NCBI GenBank assembly: GCA_013399115.1
Contig: VXAA01005242.1
Span: 131,061 to 195,060 of the forward strand
DNA: 64,000 nt
Source: Anseranas semipalmata
Lineage: Eukaryota; Chordata; Aves; Anseriformes; Anseranatidae
Reading direction: 5' to 3'
The notes under the pieces were generated by a model. It was not told the origin of the DNA and did not search any database. It saw only the letters and a program-made list of their open reading frames with translations. Positions 62,739 through 64,000 of this stretch are shown here, piece by piece (within the stretch, counting starts at the first letter, position 1; the number at the start of each line of letters is the position of its first letter). Made by a program: the position numbers and the translations under genes.

Positions 62739-64000
62739 CAGGAATCAGAATTAATACCAAAGGGGGGATCTGCTGAGCGATCTGTTTTACCTCTTTGGAA
62801 AAAACTTGCCCTCAGACTTCCAAAACTCGTATTTGGGAAGGATCTAGTGCCTTTAAAATGTTCAGGAGGGAAAAAGAGAGGGGGAAAGGCGCAGGGAAGG
62901 ACAGAGAACAACCCCAGACGAGCTCAGAATAACTCAGTGATTATTGGCTTTTGCGGCTGCATTTTTCAAGCTCTCCTGTCTGAGCTATGTCAATAATTAA
63001 ATATCCAGTGAACGATGGATATGCAACTGGATTTCCCACATCCTTGGTGAGGTCTGAGCAATCAGGGTCTTGAAATAAACATTTGGTTGAAAAATTCCTC
63101 AGTACCCTAAACTGAACCTACTTATCTCCTGTGCTGCAGCTGAGGTCTGCAAGTAATTTTATCGCGTACAAAAAATTTCCAGTTAAAAGTTGTTGTTCAG
63201 TATCACTGTATTTTCCCTTATTTTTGGATTATCATGATGCCACATACCTGTCTTTTTTCCTGCAAGATGCAAGTTAATCTTTCTTTGTATGGGAATGTCT
63301 TATGCTTCTCATCATTTCACTGCTGATCCTTACATCTCAGCAGTGAAAGCTTGGCATTTACATAAAAATCAACAGCATCTCACGGGATCTTCGCTGGCTG
63401 CAACGGTCATGTCAAAAATATGTCATTGAAACCAAGGTAGTACAGCTGCAGTCACTTTTAGTTTGATTCTGCAACTATTCTTAGAAGGGAATGCACACGT
63501 AAAGAGCAGTGTACGCTGACTGTACCACTTGGCGTGCTGCTGAATCGCAGCGCTTACTAGCTTTAAATCTGTATCTCTTGAGGGGTATTGGGAAGGTAAA
63601 GAAACCAAATTCCTGGCCTGGAGCAGAGATTTGTGTGGATAAATACTATATTTCTCTGTGGGTCTGCTGATTTATTTTAAAAAATAAATACATAAAGGGG
63701 GGGGCACTAGTGTTTGTTTGCACTACAGAGTTCATATTTACATTTGTGAAAATCTTTACAGGGTACACAATAGTGGCTGTATTTTCAAAATACCCTAAAG
63801 GCACCCATGTTTGTGGGGAGCAGATGGAAGTCTGGTGAGGAGTCAGTCAGCCTTCGGGAGAAAGCTGAGGGCTGCGCTCAAGCCTCATCCACTTCAAGAC
63901 CGGGCAGCTTGCTTAATGCCACCAGGGGCATTCCGAGGAGGAATAACGTGCCTCAGATTTAAAAAGGGTGTCACGTCCTTTTTGACAGTATTTTTTTCTG

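Larger units (their letters stand above)
57426..64000 (+). other. Inferred CFAP299 downstream intron, part 2
   Basis: No assignable exon. It includes a candidate 30-base cassette exon at 58724-58753 (see findings), a GC-rich patch at about 59220-59480, a T-rich (GTTT/TTTTG) tract at 59698-59746, and a tandem 11-mer at 62711-62732. An 8-G run lies near 63698-63706. Confidence 0.5.

Overview
This window looks like bird nuclear DNA from the inside of one very long gene. The evidence is CR1 LINE remnants of the avian type (their 3' ends carry the ATTCTATG-like octamer, seen here as its reverse complement), poly(A)/poly(T) and A-rich low-complexity tracts, no operon-like ORF packing, and one clear vertebrate coding exon. 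I see no bacterial, viral or organellar content. The species cannot be fixed from this sequence alone.

The only coding sequence I can defend is one 143-base exon on the + strand at 53999-54141. It has good splice sites on both sides. Its 47 full codons match my memory of the conserved C-terminal half of CFAP299 (formerly C4orf22), a cilia- and flagella-associated protein. CFAP299 genes in vertebrates are known for a small protein spread over huge introns. I therefore read 1-53998 as the upstream intron and 54142-64000 as the downstream intron. I could not find the flanking CFAP299 exons here.

The rest is non-coding. There are three recognisable avian CR1 pieces (5257-5582 minus, 15085-15329 plus, and a tiny 3' end at about 52884-52920 minus). 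Two much older, diverged CR1-like remnants lie at about 25430-25600 and 57087-57425. Two GC- and CpG-dense islands lie at about 28620-29100 and 30590-31060, and a smaller cluster at about 21978-22110. A pair of diverged direct repeats, about 3.4 kb apart (30335-30529 and 33748-33966), fits no repeat family I recognise. There are also many homopolymer and simple-repeat tracts and a single undetermined base (40802) next to a 13-A run.

Most open reading frames here are what chance gives in intronic DNA. The points most worth a second look are the unexplained direct-repeat pair, the strong CpG island inside the intron, two candidate cassette exons with near-consensus splice sites (5841-6026 and 58724-58753), and an unusually long minus-strand ORF at 49714-50433. 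I did not find a convincing new biological system.
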